A stretch of 64,000 nucleotides of DNA from Polyangiaceae bacterium (GTDB taxonomy: Bacteria > Myxococcota_A > Polyangia > Polyangiales > Polyangiaceae). The position numbers and the translations under genes are program-made. The stretch spans positions 62,001 to 126,000 of the forward strand of contig JADJYE010000012.1 in NCBI GenBank assembly GCA_016719945.1, given 5' to 3'. The notes under the pieces are model-generated. The model had not been told where the DNA came from, did no database searches, and saw nothing but the letters and a program-made list of their open reading frames with translations. This document shows positions 18,161 to 26,890 of the stretch, one piece after another (the first letter of the stretch is position 1; every line of letters begins with the position of its first letter).

Positions 18161-20043
18161 TCGAGGGGCGTCGCGCGACGCTCGACACCAAGAGCGTGCT
18201 CGGTGAGGGCGGCGAGGCGACCGTGTTGCTCCTCGTCGACCGCTGGGCGCGGCTCGCGGTCAAGGTCTACAAGTCTCCGCCCGGGCGACGGCTCGAGAAG
18301 GTGCGGGCGCTTTCCTGCCTGCGGGCGTCGCTGAGCGACATCGCCGTGCTGCCCGACGCGATCGTGGAGGACGCCAAGTCTGGCGCTCCCATCGGCTACG
18401 TGATGGCCGCGCTCGAGCCAGGTCACGAGCCGATCGCGTCGCTGTCCCGGGAGTCGTTCTGCGCGGCCGCAGGACTCGGCCTCTCGGCGGTGCTGCGCAC
18501 CTTGGCTGCGCTCGGCGCGGGGCTCGGCCGCATCCACGCAGCGGGGGCCGTCGTCGGCGACCTGAACGATCAGAACGAGCTGCGTAGCGCCGCGGACGGC
18601 CGGGTCACCTTCATCGACTGCGACTCCTTTCAGGTGGCCGATCTGCCCTGCGAGGTCGCGACCGAGGCGTTCCTCGATCCGCTGCTCTATGGCCCAGACG
18701 TCGCGTGCCCCTGCGCCACGCGCGACGGGCAGCCTCGCTGGTTCGGCCGCGGGAGCGACTGGTACGCCTTCAGCGTCATCGCCTTCCGTTCCCTCACCGG
18801 GGTGCATCCGTTCGGCGGCGTCGACGCCGCGCTCCCTTCGCTCGCGAGGCGAGCGCTCGCCCGGCGCAGCGTGCTCTCCGCCGGCGTCGTCGTCCCGAGC
18901 AAGGTGAGGAGCCGCATCGACGCGCTCTCACCCACGGCCCGCGCGGCGTTCGTGGGGGTCTTCGAGCACGGTGACCGCCGGCCGTTCCCGATCGAGGTCC
19001 TCGCGGAAGGCGCCTCGAGCGTCTGGCGCTGCGGCTGCGGGCTCGAGGTCGCCGGACCCAGCAGGCCATGCCCGCGCTGCGCAACGGCCGTGCCGATCCG
19101 CGCGGGGGCGCTCGAGGTCACCGAGCTAGCCCAGGCGCAAGGCCGCTTCTTTGCTGCGGCGAGCGACGCGGTTCGCTGGGTCGCGGCCGCGCGCGAGGGC
19201 GAGCGGGTTCGCCTCGTGACCGCGAGCCATCACGAGCGCGAGGCGTCGTGGGTGGACCTTGGCCACGCGGCTCGCTCGCTCGCGCCCGCCTGGCTGACCG
19301 CGAGCCTGGTGGTCACCGCCCGCACCGCGCTCGAGCTGGCGGAGCTCGAGGTGTTCGACGCGCTCACGGGGCGGCTGGTGCTGACGACGACGACGGAGGT
19401 CGCGTTCGGCGCGCCGTCCGTCTCGGTGAGCGGGCCGCGTGTGTACCGGCTCGCCAAGGGGACCGTGCTGCAGCTCGATCGCGACGAGCACGGGCGTTGG
19501 TCCGAGCGTGAAGTGGGGCAGGTCGTCTCCGGCCAGACCGCGCTCTACGCGGCGGAGGTGGGGGTGCTCGCCGCCACGCAGGTCCTCGGGCGCCGCGCGT
19601 ATGCCTGGCTGACACCCGGAGGCGTGGTCGAGCTGGAGTGCGCCCCTCTCGGCCCAGGCGAGTCCATCGCCGATGAGTGGCTCGCCGCGGACCGCGAGCA
19701 CGCGGTGGTCCTGCGGCTCGTCCGCTCGGCTGGCCGCGAGCTCGTCGCCACCAGCGCCTTCGACCGTCGCGGGCGCGCCCTCGTGAGCGCGACGAGCGCG
19801 GCGTGCGCCAGGCCGGCAGGCGCGGCGATCCGCGGCGCCCTGGTCGCTCGGGGCGCCGCCCTCGTCGCGAGCGACGCTGGGCTCGTGCGCCACCCGCTCG
19901 TCGCGAACGGACCGCCGACCTTGTTCGCCGAGACCGAGCCTCACGTCGTGCGCGAGGCCCCCATCGCCGCGTGCCCGCGCGGCGTGCTCGTCGCGGCGGG
20001 CGCCGCGCTCAAGCTCTTGTCCATCGCAACCAGGACCCACTGA
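18148..20043 (+). CDS. YegI-type Ser/Thr kinase with zinc ribbon and C-terminal beta-rich domain
   Basis: 631 residues from ATG 18148, preceded by GGAGGGAGG at 18132-18140. The kinase domain (about 1-285) has LGEGGEATV (18-26), Lys39, a catalytic loop VVGDLNDQN (135-143) in place of HRD, and IDCDSFQ (156-162) in place of DFG. These are the signatures of the YegI-like kinase branch. A zinc-ribbon-like C-G-C ... C-P-R-C cluster follows (about 292-309). The C-terminal half is beta-strand rich with repeated hydrophobic blocks and may be a propeller or sandwich. In TerY-P systems the kinase carries a similar zinc-binding element. It overlaps the phosphatase gene and is 12 bp from the nicotinamidase gene. 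Confidence 0.85.
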   Translation: MRIVIEGRRATLDTKSVLGEGGEATVLLLVDRWARLAVKVYKSPPGRRLEKVRALSCLRASLSDIAVLPDAIVEDAKSGAPIGYVMAALEPGHEPIASLSRESFCAAAGLGLSAVLRTLAALGAGLGRIHAAGAVVGDLNDQNELRSAADGRVTFIDCDSFQVADLPCEVATEAFLDPLLYGPDVACPCATRDGQPRWFGRGSDWYAFSVIAFRSLTGVHPFGGVDAALPSLARRALARRSVLSAGVVVPSKVRSRIDALSPTARAAFVGVFEHGDRRPFPIEVLAEGASSVWRCGCGLEVAGPSRPCPRCATAVPIRAGALEVTELAQAQGRFFAAASDAVRWVAAAREGERVRLVTASHHEREASWVDLGHAARSLAPAWLTASLVVTARTALELAELEVFDALTGRLVLTTTTEVAFGAPSVSVSGPRVYRLAKGTVLQLDRDEHGRWSEREVGQVVSGQTALYAAEVGVLAATQVLGRRAYAWLTPGGVVELECAPLGPGESIADEWLAADREHAVVLRLVRSAGRELVATSAFDRRGRALVSATSAACARPAGAAIRGALVARGAALVASDAGLVRHPLVANGPPTLFAETEPHVVREAPIAACPRGVLVAAGAALKLLSIATRTH

Positions 20044-20055
20044 AAAGGAGACCCC

Positions 20056-20985
20056 ATGCCCCGCTCATTGCCTGCTCATTACGACCCTCGGAAGGTCGGC
20101 ACCCTCTACAAGCCGGACCTCGCGGCGGTGTCCCGTGACGCCGAGCGCGCGAAGCTCACGCCGGCGCACCGTGACTCGCGGCCCTGCGCCTTGCTGCTGG
20201 TCGACTTCCAGATCGACTTCTGCCACCCCGACGGCGCGCTCGCGGTGCCGGGCGCCGTCGAAGACCTGCGCCGCACGATCGAGCTCATCTACACCGAGGC
20301 CGAGCGGTTCAAGACGCTGGTCATCAGCCTCGACAGCCACCTAACCTACCAGATCTTCTACCCGACCTGGTGGATCGACGAGCGCGGCGAGCACCCGTCG
20401 CCGCACACCGTCATCGACTCGGCCGCCGTGAGGTCGGGGAAGTTTCGCCCGATCCGCGAGGTCGCCTGGTCGCTCCGCTACGTGGAGGAGCTCGAGCAGA
20501 AGGCCAAGAAGGCGCTCTATCTGTGGCCCTACCACACGATGATCGGGGCGGTCGGTCAGGCGCTCGACCCGGCGCTGTTCGAGGCCGTTCAATGGCACGC
20601 GGTCGCGCGAAAGTCGCAGCCGGTGTTCCTGCAGAAGGGGATGATCCCGACGACCGAGCACTACTCGCCGTTCGAGCCAGAGGTGAAGGTCCCGACGCAC
20701 CCTCACGGCGCGCTCAACACGACGATGTTGAAGACGCTGGAGACCCACGAGCGCATCTACGTCGCGGGCGAAGCGAAGAGCCACTGCGTGCTCGAGGCGT
20801 GCGCGTCGATGGTTCGGCACTTCGAGCACGCCCCCGACGTCATCGGACGCATCCACTTCCTGCGCGACTGCACCAGCAGCGTCGTCGCTCCAGGCATCGA
20901 TTTCGACGCCATGGCCGAGCGTGAGCTCGCCGACTTCGCGAACAAGGGCATGCGCTTCGTGACCAGCGTCAGCCCCGGCTTTTGA
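20056..20985 (+). CDS. Nicotinamidase/isochorismatase-family amidohydrolase
   Basis: 309 residues, longer than the usual 190-220. The full nicotinamidase catalytic set is visible: catalytic Asp50 (LLVDFQIDF), metal ligands Asp93 and His95 (SLDSH) and His160 (WPYH), catalytic Lys194 in QKGMIPTTEHYSPF, and nucleophile Cys244 (AGEAKSHCVLEAC). The metal set separates nicotinamidases from plain isochorismatases. The product would be nicotinate from nicotinamide, feeding NAD salvage, or a related amide. Extra length lies at the N-terminus and between residues 96 and 155. Ribosome site AAGGAG precedes the ATG. It lies inside the phosphatase-kinase-VWA operon, 12 bp after the kinase and 29 bp before the VWA gene. 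Confidence 0.85.
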   Translation: MPRSLPAHYDPRKVGTLYKPDLAAVSRDAERAKLTPAHRDSRPCALLLVDFQIDFCHPDGALAVPGAVEDLRRTIELIYTEAERFKTLVISLDSHLTYQIFYPTWWIDERGEHPSPHTVIDSAAVRSGKFRPIREVAWSLRYVEELEQKAKKALYLWPYHTMIGAVGQALDPALFEAVQWHAVARKSQPVFLQKGMIPTTEHYSPFEPEVKVPTHPHGALNTTMLKTLETHERIYVAGEAKSHCVLEACASMVRHFEHAPDVIGRIHFLRDCTSSVVAPGIDFDAMAERELADFANKGMRFVTSVSPGF

Positions 20986-21014
20986 CGACAGAGAAGAGAG
21001 AAAGCAGAGCCATC

Positions 21015-21785
21015 ATGAGCAGTCAACGACCCGCTAGCCCCCCCAGCCGTGACCACGCGGCTCACTTGATCGGCGGCGCCCTCGCCGACCCTACGGCCCA
21101 GCGCGCCCTCGTCGCCAACCTGGACGAGACCGTCTTGCTCGGCTGTGTCGGTCTCACCGCTGATCAGCTCGACGTCGCCGACGCCACGCTCGTCAGCGTC
21201 GTCGTCGACATGTCTGGCTCGATGCACAGCTTCGCGAAGCCCGTCATCGAGTCCTTCAACGCGATGCTCGACGCCCTCGCGGGAGCGAAGGCGGCGACCG
21301 CGATCCTCGTCAGCCTGTGGGCGTTTTCAGACTCGGCGAGGCTGTTGTCGAGCTACGAGCCCGTCGAGCGTAAGCCCCGCCTCGTCCCCGCGGTGTACTC
21401 GCCGTGCGGCTCGACCGCCCTCTACGACGCGACCCTCGCGGCGATGACGGGGCTCGTGACGTACGGCCAGCGCCTGTTCGACGAGGGGGTTCCCACGAAG
21501 AGGGTCCTTTTCGTGCTGTCGGACGGCGAGGACAACGCGTCGAAGGCGACCGCGGCCGAGGTGCGCGCGGCCGCGAGCGCGCTGTGCCGGCAGGAGGCCT
21601 ACACGCTCGCGTACGCCGGCTTCGGCGCGACCGACGCGCGGCAGCAGGCAAGCGTCATGGGCTTCCCGAACGTCGTCGAGAGCTCGGCGAAGGCGGCGGA
21701 GCTACGGCGCATCTTCCGCCAGCTGAGCCAGAGCGTGCTGCGGGTCAGTCAGGGGGCAGCGGCCTCGGCCGGCGGGTTCTTCTGA
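21015..21785 (+). CDS. VWA-domain protein of TerY/YegL type
   Basis: 256 residues made almost wholly of one von Willebrand A domain. An intact MIDAS metal site is seen as DMSGSM (65-70), with the later conserved Thr in CGSTALYDA and Asp in LSDGEDN. Single-domain cytoplasmic VWA proteins of this type (TerY, YegL) occur with a PP2C phosphatase and a kinase in the TerY-P triad; the VWA protein is thought to be the phospho-regulated adaptor that assembles partners on a metal-bound surface. ATG 21015 was chosen; an in-frame TTG at 20982 overlaps the preceding gene. It ends the operon and overlaps the convergent GT-C gene by 37 bp. Confidence 0.85.
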   Translation: MSSQRPASPPSRDHAAHLIGGALADPTAQRALVANLDETVLLGCVGLTADQLDVADATLVSVVVDMSGSMHSFAKPVIESFNAMLDALAGAKAATAILVSLWAFSDSARLLSSYEPVERKPRLVPAVYSPCGSTALYDATLAAMTGLVTYGQRLFDEGVPTKRVLFVLSDGEDNASKATAAEVRAAASALCRQEAYTLAYAGFGATDARQQASVMGFPNVVESSAKAAELRRIFRQLSQSVLRVSQGAAASAGGFF

Positions 21786-23158
21786 GGCTCGGGAGCCGGC
21801 GACAGGGCCGCCGGGGGCGGAGCGGGGGCCCGCCCGAGCCGCCGATAGAACTCGACGGCGAGGAGGATGAAGCACATGTCCCAGGGGATGCGGTAGCGCG
21901 CCTCGCCCGTGGCGATCATCACCGAGATGATGACGCCGAGGATGGGCGAAAAGATCGCCAGCTCGGTCGACCGTAGCAAGGCCACGAGGCCTCGCTGCCG
22001 GGCGACGTCGACGAGCAGCATCATCGACGGGAACAGCAGGAACACGAGGAACAGGTAGTGGAACGCCTGGCTCACCGCCCAGTGACGCGTCGCCACGGTC
22101 GGCCAGGGGAGGCTCCCGCCGAAGCTGTCCCACACGTGCTCGAAGCTGAGCACGACGGCCTGGCCCGGGTTGTCGTTGATGAAGCGCCAGGCCTCTTGTT
22201 TGTTCTTCTCGGTGTCGGTGATCAAAAACGGCAGCTCGACCTTCTTCGTGTACCCGTGCTGGTAGGCGGCGGGGCTGCCGAAGTTCGAGTGGACACGGTA
22301 CTTCCCGCGGCGGTCGATCTTCCCCCACGAGACGCTCTGCACGCGGCCGATGTGGCCCATCAGGAAGTCGGCCGCGGCCTTGTTCGAGCCCGGGCAGAAT
22401 TTGCCCTCGTTCGCGCGCGTGCAGCGATCTGCCTGCCAGACCGACAGCGGCATCGCCGCCGCGAGCATGGTGGCGACGACGAGCGCCTTCACGCGCCACT
22501 TCGAGGCCTTCGTCAGGACGACGTGCACGCCGAAGAAGCACAGCAGCGCGGGCGCGGCGACCATCTTCATGAGCAGCGACAGCGAGAAGACGAAGCCCCC
22601 CACCGCCGCGACCGCCAGCGCGAGGGCCCAGCGCGAAGGCCGGCGGCGCTCGGGCCAAAGTTTGACCGCCCCGAAGTAGCACGCGAGCGCCACCGTCGCG
22701 GTGAGCGTGATGTAGATCTCGGCCAGGAAATAGCCGCCGTAGTCGATGAACGGGAAGTAGAGGCTGCTGATCGCGACCCCCCAGAGCCCGCTGGCGCGAT
22801 CGAAGGCGAGCCAGCCGAGGGCACCGACGGCGAGGGGCACGAGCGCGGTCACCACGAACTGCAGCTGCACCAGGCCGGCCAGGGACGGATCGGAGCGGTA
22901 GAAGTACGCGATCAGCTCGCTAAGCCCCGGCGGATGCATGACGTCGTAGACAGTCAGCGCGTAGCCCTCCTTGGAGAAGCGCTTCGCGAGGCCGACGTAC
23001 ATCCCCATGTCGAAATAGACAAAGTCGGTCGGCTTGTGGTCCCGGAAGAGGTACAGCCAGCGCCACACGAGCCCGCCGACGAAGACGAGCGCCGTCAGCA
23101 AGGGCCCCGACCACCGCCACGCGAGCCAAGCGGCGACGCGTGCGCGCGCTCGCTTCAT
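21749..23158 (-). CDS. GT-C fold polytopic membrane glycosyltransferase-like protein
   Basis: 470 residues with about ten hydrophobic helices. The first luminal/periplasmic loop has FDMGMYVGLAKRFSKEGY and DVMHPPGLSELIAYFYR, the acidic and HPPG elements typical of ArnT/PMT-like GT-C enzymes that use polyprenyl-phosphate sugar donors. A large soluble loop follows around 270-350 (CTRANEGKFCPGSNKAAADF). It ends in a Pro/Ala tail. Its ATG overlaps the M16 peptidase stop by four bases, the third of three coupled envelope genes. Acceptor and sugar are unknown. The frame upstream of 23158 is antisense noise. Confidence 0.7.
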   Translation of the reverse strand: MKRARARVAAWLAWRWSGPLLTALVFVGGLVWRWLYLFRDHKPTDFVYFDMGMYVGLAKRFSKEGYALTVYDVMHPPGLSELIAYFYRSDPSLAGLVQLQFVVTALVPLAVGALGWLAFDRASGLWGVAISSLYFPFIDYGGYFLAEIYITLTATVALACYFGAVKLWPERRRPSRWALALAVAAVGGFVFSLSLLMKMVAAPALLCFFGVHVVLTKASKWRVKALVVATMLAAAMPLSVWQADRCTRANEGKFCPGSNKAAADFLMGHIGRVQSVSWGKIDRRGKYRVHSNFGSPAAYQHGYTKKVELPFLITDTEKNKQEAWRFINDNPGQAVVLSFEHVWDSFGGSLPWPTVATRHWAVSQAFHYLFLVFLLFPSMMLLVDVARQRGLVALLRSTELAIFSPILGVIISVMIATGEARYRIPWDMCFILLAVEFYRRLGRAPAPPPAALSPAPEPQKNPPAEAAAP

Positions 23159-24492
23159 TTCCGGGCCACCCCGACGCCGTGCGCTCTGCCGAGCGTGTCG
23201 AGCGCCTTCGCCGTCTTCCGGCTCACGGCTCCGACCACCGACACCGTGAGCGCCTCGGGGCGGAACATGCGACGCGCGAGCGCGCGGACCTTGGCCGGCG
23301 TGGCGACCGCCATGCGCTCGGCGCGGGCCTTGGCCGTGAGGGGCTCGCCGCCCAGCACGCCGAGCGCGGCGATCTCGGCGACCGACTCGGCCTGGTCGAG
23401 CGAGCGATCTGCGTGCCAGCGCGCGCGGGAGAGGGCCCGCTCGACCTCGGCGTCGGAGGGCCCCGCGCTCGCGAGCTCCGCGAGCATCGACAAGATCTCG
23501 GAGAGGACCTCGACGCACGCACCCTCCGCCGACTCGGCCGCGACGTCGAACAGGCCCGCCTCGTCGTACGCTTCGTAGCCCGCGGACACGTCGTAGCAGA
23601 GGCCCCGCCGATCGCAGAGCCGCTCGTACAGGCGGGTCGCGTTGCCGTCGTCGACGACCCGGATCAACAGGTCGGCGATCGAGGACCTCGCGTCGCGTCG
23701 ACCCGGGCCCACGCAGGCGACGCGGATGGACGCCTGGCTCGAGTGCGAGCGGGTGAGCGACACGGGGCGGCCTGCAGCGCTCGGCCGGAAGCGGCGCACT
23801 CGCGGGCGCGCGCCGCCCGCGACGCCGGCGAAGGCCTGCTCGAGCGCGCGGCTGAGCTGCGACCGAGGCGGGAGCTTGCCGCTCACCGCGAGCGCCGTGG
23901 TAGCCGCGCCGTAGTGGCGAGCGTGGTGCGCTCGAAGCATGGGGACGTCGAAGCGTCGCAGCGTCCTCGGCGTGCCGACGATCGGGAGGCCGAGCGGGTG
24001 CTCGCCGAACACGATCGAGCGCACGATGCCGTCGGGGTCGACCAGGCGGCCTCGGTCGTCTCGGTCCTCGAGCAGCTCCTCGCGCACGATGCCCCGCTCG
24101 ACGTCGATGTCGGCGAACGAGGGGGACGTGACGACCTCACCGAGCAGCCGGATGGCCTCGAGGGCGTTGTCGGGCGGGGTCGTCATCACCAGCGAGCCGC
24201 GGTCGACCCCCGTCGCCGCGTCCAAGGTCGCGCCGAGCCCCTCGATGGCGCACGCCAGCGCGTGAGCGGAGCCGAAGGAGCGTGTCCCCCGGTGCAGCAT
24301 GTGCTCGAGGAAGTGAGAGACCCCGGCGGTCGCCGCGTCTTCGAAGCGGACGCCGACCTCGGCCATCAGGCAGATCGCCGTCCGGTGGAGGTGCGGGCCG
24401 GGCGCGAGCGCGACTCGCAGGCCACTCGCGAGCCGGGTGAGCTCGATGCGCGGCTCTGCGCTGGGTGCCGAATGTGCCCGTGGACGGGTCAC
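23155..24492 (-). CDS. M16-family zinc metallopeptidase
   Basis: 445 residues, about the size of one pitrilysin/processing-peptidase half. The inverted zinc motif HFLEH (60-64) and the downstream ligand Glu in VERGIVREELLED (about 131-143) are both intact, so it should be an active subunit rather than the inactive partner. The C-terminal half has the usual substrate-binding RxxY-like segment (NATRLYERLCDRRGLCYDVS). There is no signal peptide. Bacterial M16 genes often come as an active/inactive pair, but no second copy is seen here. It is coupled by four-base overlaps to the PpiC-type gene upstream and the GT-C gene downstream. Confidence 0.85.
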   Translation of the reverse strand: MTRPRAHSAPSAEPRIELTRLASGLRVALAPGPHLHRTAICLMAEVGVRFEDAATAGVSHFLEHMLHRGTRSFGSAHALACAIEGLGATLDAATGVDRGSLVMTTPPDNALEAIRLLGEVVTSPSFADIDVERGIVREELLEDRDDRGRLVDPDGIVRSIVFGEHPLGLPIVGTPRTLRRFDVPMLRAHHARHYGAATTALAVSGKLPPRSQLSRALEQAFAGVAGGARPRVRRFRPSAAGRPVSLTRSHSSQASIRVACVGPGRRDARSSIADLLIRVVDDGNATRLYERLCDRRGLCYDVSAGYEAYDEAGLFDVAAESAEGACVEVLSEILSMLAELASAGPSDAEVERALSRARWHADRSLDQAESVAEIAALGVLGGEPLTAKARAERMAVATPAKVRALARRMFRPEALTVSVVGAVSRKTAKALDTLGRAHGVGVARK

Positions 24493-26402
24493 GGCGGAGG
24501 CGCGCTGCCCTCCGGCTTGGCGCTCGCCGAGCCTGCGGCCTTCGGGAAGAACTCGTCGCTCATCTTGATCTCGGCCTGGTGAGTGGCGCGCAGACGCTTG
24601 ATGTATTCGACGAGCGCCTCGAGCTGGCGGTCGCGCCGCATCTCGTCGAGGTACTGGCCTCGCTCCTTCTTCCAGTCCTCCTCGCTCGGCGGCTCTTTTT
24701 CCTCGAGCACCATCACGAGCGTCAAGCCACCCTTCAGGGGGATGAGCCGGTCGGAGACCTGGCCGGGCTTCTCCAAGGCGAAGGCTGCGGCGGCCGGGTT
24801 CTCGTTGCCCTCTGCGTCGGGGAACGGCTCTTCGGTGATCGCGAACGAGTAGCTCGACTCGACCTTCGGCTCGAGGGGATCGGCAGCGGGCTCCGAGGTC
24901 GGGGCGGGCGCCGCCGGCCCCTTCTTCGGCTCGTCGCCTTCGGGCTTCTTGTCGCCCTCAGGCTTCTTCTCAGGCTTCTTGTCGCCCTCGGGCTTCTTGT
25001 CGCCCTCAGGCTTCTTCTCAGGCTTCTTGTCGCCTTCGGGCTTCTTGTCGCCCTCGGGCTTCTTGTCGCCTTCGGGCTTCTTGTCGCCTTCGGGCTTCTT
25101 GTCGCCTTCGGGGGTGCCTTCCGGCTGGGTCGGCTGGGGCGCGGGCGCCGGCTTCGGGAGCGCGGCGAGGTGGTCTTTCAGGGCGTCCTCGAGCGTCTTT
25201 CCGCCCTTCACCGCCGCCTGGACCTCCTTGGCGGCCTCGCCGGCCACGCGGCGAGACTCGGCCGCGAGGTAGCGATCGCGCACGATCGACTCACGGGTCG
25301 CCTTCGTGGCGTCGTCGCCCGTCACGATCTTCTCGATCTGCAGGAGGTGGAGGCCCTCCGGGGACTCGACGACGTCCTTGATCAGCCCGGGCTCCTTCGC
25401 GCCGAAGATCGGGGCTTCGAAGTTCTTGAGCTGCCCCATCGCGTCGAACTTGGTGAGGCACCCGAGCCGCCCGCCGTCGATCGCGGTCACCACGTGATCG
25501 CTGACCGTGCGCGCCACGTCGGCGAAGGTCTCGCCGCCCTCGAGCCGCGCCTTCGCCGCCTCGATCTTGTCGCGCGCGGCCTTCTTCTCGTCGGCGGTCG
25601 CGGTCTTCGCGACGCGCACCAGGATCTGGCTCACCTGCCGGCAGCCGTCCGCGAGGTGCGGCTTGCGCGCCTCGAGGTCCTTCTCGATGTCGACGACGTT
25701 CTTCTCGGCCCAGGTGTCGATCGCCTTCTGCGATCGGTCGACCGAGCGGGACACGTAGTAGTTCGGCGCGAACTTGACGTACTTCACCTTCGCGGTCGTC
25801 TCTTTTTGGGCGAACGCGTCGAAGGCCTCCCCTTCGCTGACGCGCACGCGAGACATGATGAGGTCCCGCATACGCTCGGCGACGAGCTCGTCCCGCTGGA
25901 ACTCGCGGTAGTCCTCCTCGGAGAGCTGCGTGAACTCGCCGATGGCCTTCTTGTACTCGGCCGGCGAAAACTGCCGGGTCTTTCGGTCGAGGAAGCGCTC
26001 GCGGACGGGCACGATCGCGTGCGGGATCTGGCGGCTCGCGAGCATCGCAGCGGGGAGCGAGATGCGGAGCCGGCCCGAGGTGAGCTCCTTCGTCAGCTCT
26101 TCTTCGCCGACCGAGACGCCCAGCCGCTTCGCCTCCGCGAGCAGCAGCTGCCGCTCGATCAGGCCATCCATGACCTGCTTCTTCCACTTCTCGTGCTCCG
26201 CGTCGTTCTCGGAGCGCCCTGCGACCAGCTTGTAGGTGGCCCAGAAGTGGTTGCCCTCGATGCAGCGGCCGAGGACCTCGCCGGCGCACTCCGGCCCGGC
26301 CTTGAGCTGGTTCGCGCCGCCGCCGGGCTGGAAGTTGACGATGAAGACGACGGCGATGGCGATGACTGCCAGCCCGCCGAGAAGGGATGTCGCGCGGTTC
26401 AC
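24489..26402 (-). CDS. Membrane-anchored PpiC/SurA-type peptidyl-prolyl isomerase with EGDKKP repeats
   Basis: About 637 residues from GTG 26402 (GTG 26423 also possible). An N-terminal anchor (LLGGLAVIAIAVVFIV) is followed by a SurA-N-like helical part and a parvulin domain (around SQILVRVAKTATADEKKAAR, GGRLGCLTKFDAMGQL, ESPEGLHLLQIEKIV). It then has a low-complexity stretch of repeated EGDKKP, and a second region resembling the end of another rotamase domain (ALEKPGQVSDRLIPLKGGLT). The expected role is folding of exported proteins in the periplasm. The first of three coupled genes, with an M16 peptidase next, suggests envelope protein quality control. Confidence 0.78.
   Translation of the reverse strand: MNRATSLLGGLAVIAIAVVFIVNFQPGGGANQLKAGPECAGEVLGRCIEGNHFWATYKLVAGRSENDAEHEKWKKQVMDGLIERQLLLAEAKRLGVSVGEEELTKELTSGRLRISLPAAMLASRQIPHAIVPVRERFLDRKTRQFSPAEYKKAIGEFTQLSEEDYREFQRDELVAERMRDLIMSRVRVSEGEAFDAFAQKETTAKVKYVKFAPNYYVSRSVDRSQKAIDTWAEKNVVDIEKDLEARKPHLADGCRQVSQILVRVAKTATADEKKAARDKIEAAKARLEGGETFADVARTVSDHVVTAIDGGRLGCLTKFDAMGQLKNFEAPIFGAKEPGLIKDVVESPEGLHLLQIEKIVTGDDATKATRESIVRDRYLAAESRRVAGEAAKEVQAAVKGGKTLEDALKDHLAALPKPAPAPQPTQPEGTPEGDKKPEGDKKPEGDKKPEGDKKPEGDKKPEKKPEGDKKPEGDKKPEKKPEGDKKPEGDEPKKGPAAPAPTSEPAADPLEPKVESSYSFAITEEPFPDAEGNENPAAAAFALEKPGQVSDRLIPLKGGLTLVMVLEEKEPPSEEDWKKERGQYLDEMRRDRQLEALVEYIKRLRATHQAEIKMSDEFFPKAAGSASAKPEGSAPPP
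24931..25110. repeat. 18-bp minisatellite encoding EGDKKP
   Basis: About ten copies of an 18-bp unit, some shortened to give PEKKP, lie in phase inside the isomerase gene. Copies differ by synonymous C/T and A/G changes, so the array has been expanding and drifting under coding constraint. It gives a flexible, highly charged linker. Confidence 0.85.
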
Positions 26403-26509
26403 GTTGGGGGGTCCGTCTAGCACGCTTTCGGGCGAGGGGGGACCCCAGCCTCCGGCCCATTCGGCCCGAAACGAGGCCGGAGGCGTGTGGCGTGCTAGGA
26501 TGCCGGCTC

Positions 26510-26890
26510 GTGACAAGGCGAAGCCTCACGAGTGCCCCGTCGCCGAGCGGCGATCTGCCGCCGACGCGCCGACAAGGCGGAAGTCGAAGAGAGGCCAGCG
26601 ACCGCTTGCTGTTCAAGGTGGCCGGTCGCGAGGTCGACGGTTGGGCGCTCAACATCAGCCGCGGTGGCCTGCGCGCCATCCTCGACGAGCCGCTCGATCT
26701 CGGGACGGAGGTCGAGGTGACCATCGCCGACGGGGAGCCGCGCCTCTCGCGCATCGTCTGGATCCAGGAGGAGCCGGATGGCGCGATCGTCGGGGTCGAG
26801 TTCCTCGACGTCGAGGGCCCGCTCTCGATCCCGCCTCCACCTCCATCCGAGGGCGGGGCGAGGGGTGGCTCAGACCCCGGTGGCGGCTGA
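26510..26890 (+). CDS. PilZ-domain protein
   Basis: 126 residues from GTG 26510. The N-terminal basic segment (PTRRQGGSRREASD) supplies the Arg cluster, and LNISRGGL gives the (D/N)xSxxG motif, the two halves of the c-di-GMP site of PilZ domains. A terminal beta strand (GAIVGVEFLDVEGP) completes the barrel, followed by a Pro tail. Single-domain PilZ proteins are c-di-GMP receivers in motility and envelope control. The exact start is uncertain since several GTG codons are available. It overlaps the helicase gene that follows. Confidence 0.8.
   Translation: MTRRSLTSAPSPSGDLPPTRRQGGSRREASDRLLFKVAGREVDGWALNISRGGLRAILDEPLDLGTEVEVTIADGEPRLSRIVWIQEEPDGAIVGVEFLDVEGPLSIPPPPPSEGGARGGSDPGGG

Noticed and set aside
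24931..25110. Repeat array as a CRISPR
   Set aside because: Units are contiguous, 18 bp, without spacers, and encode an in-frame peptide repeat.
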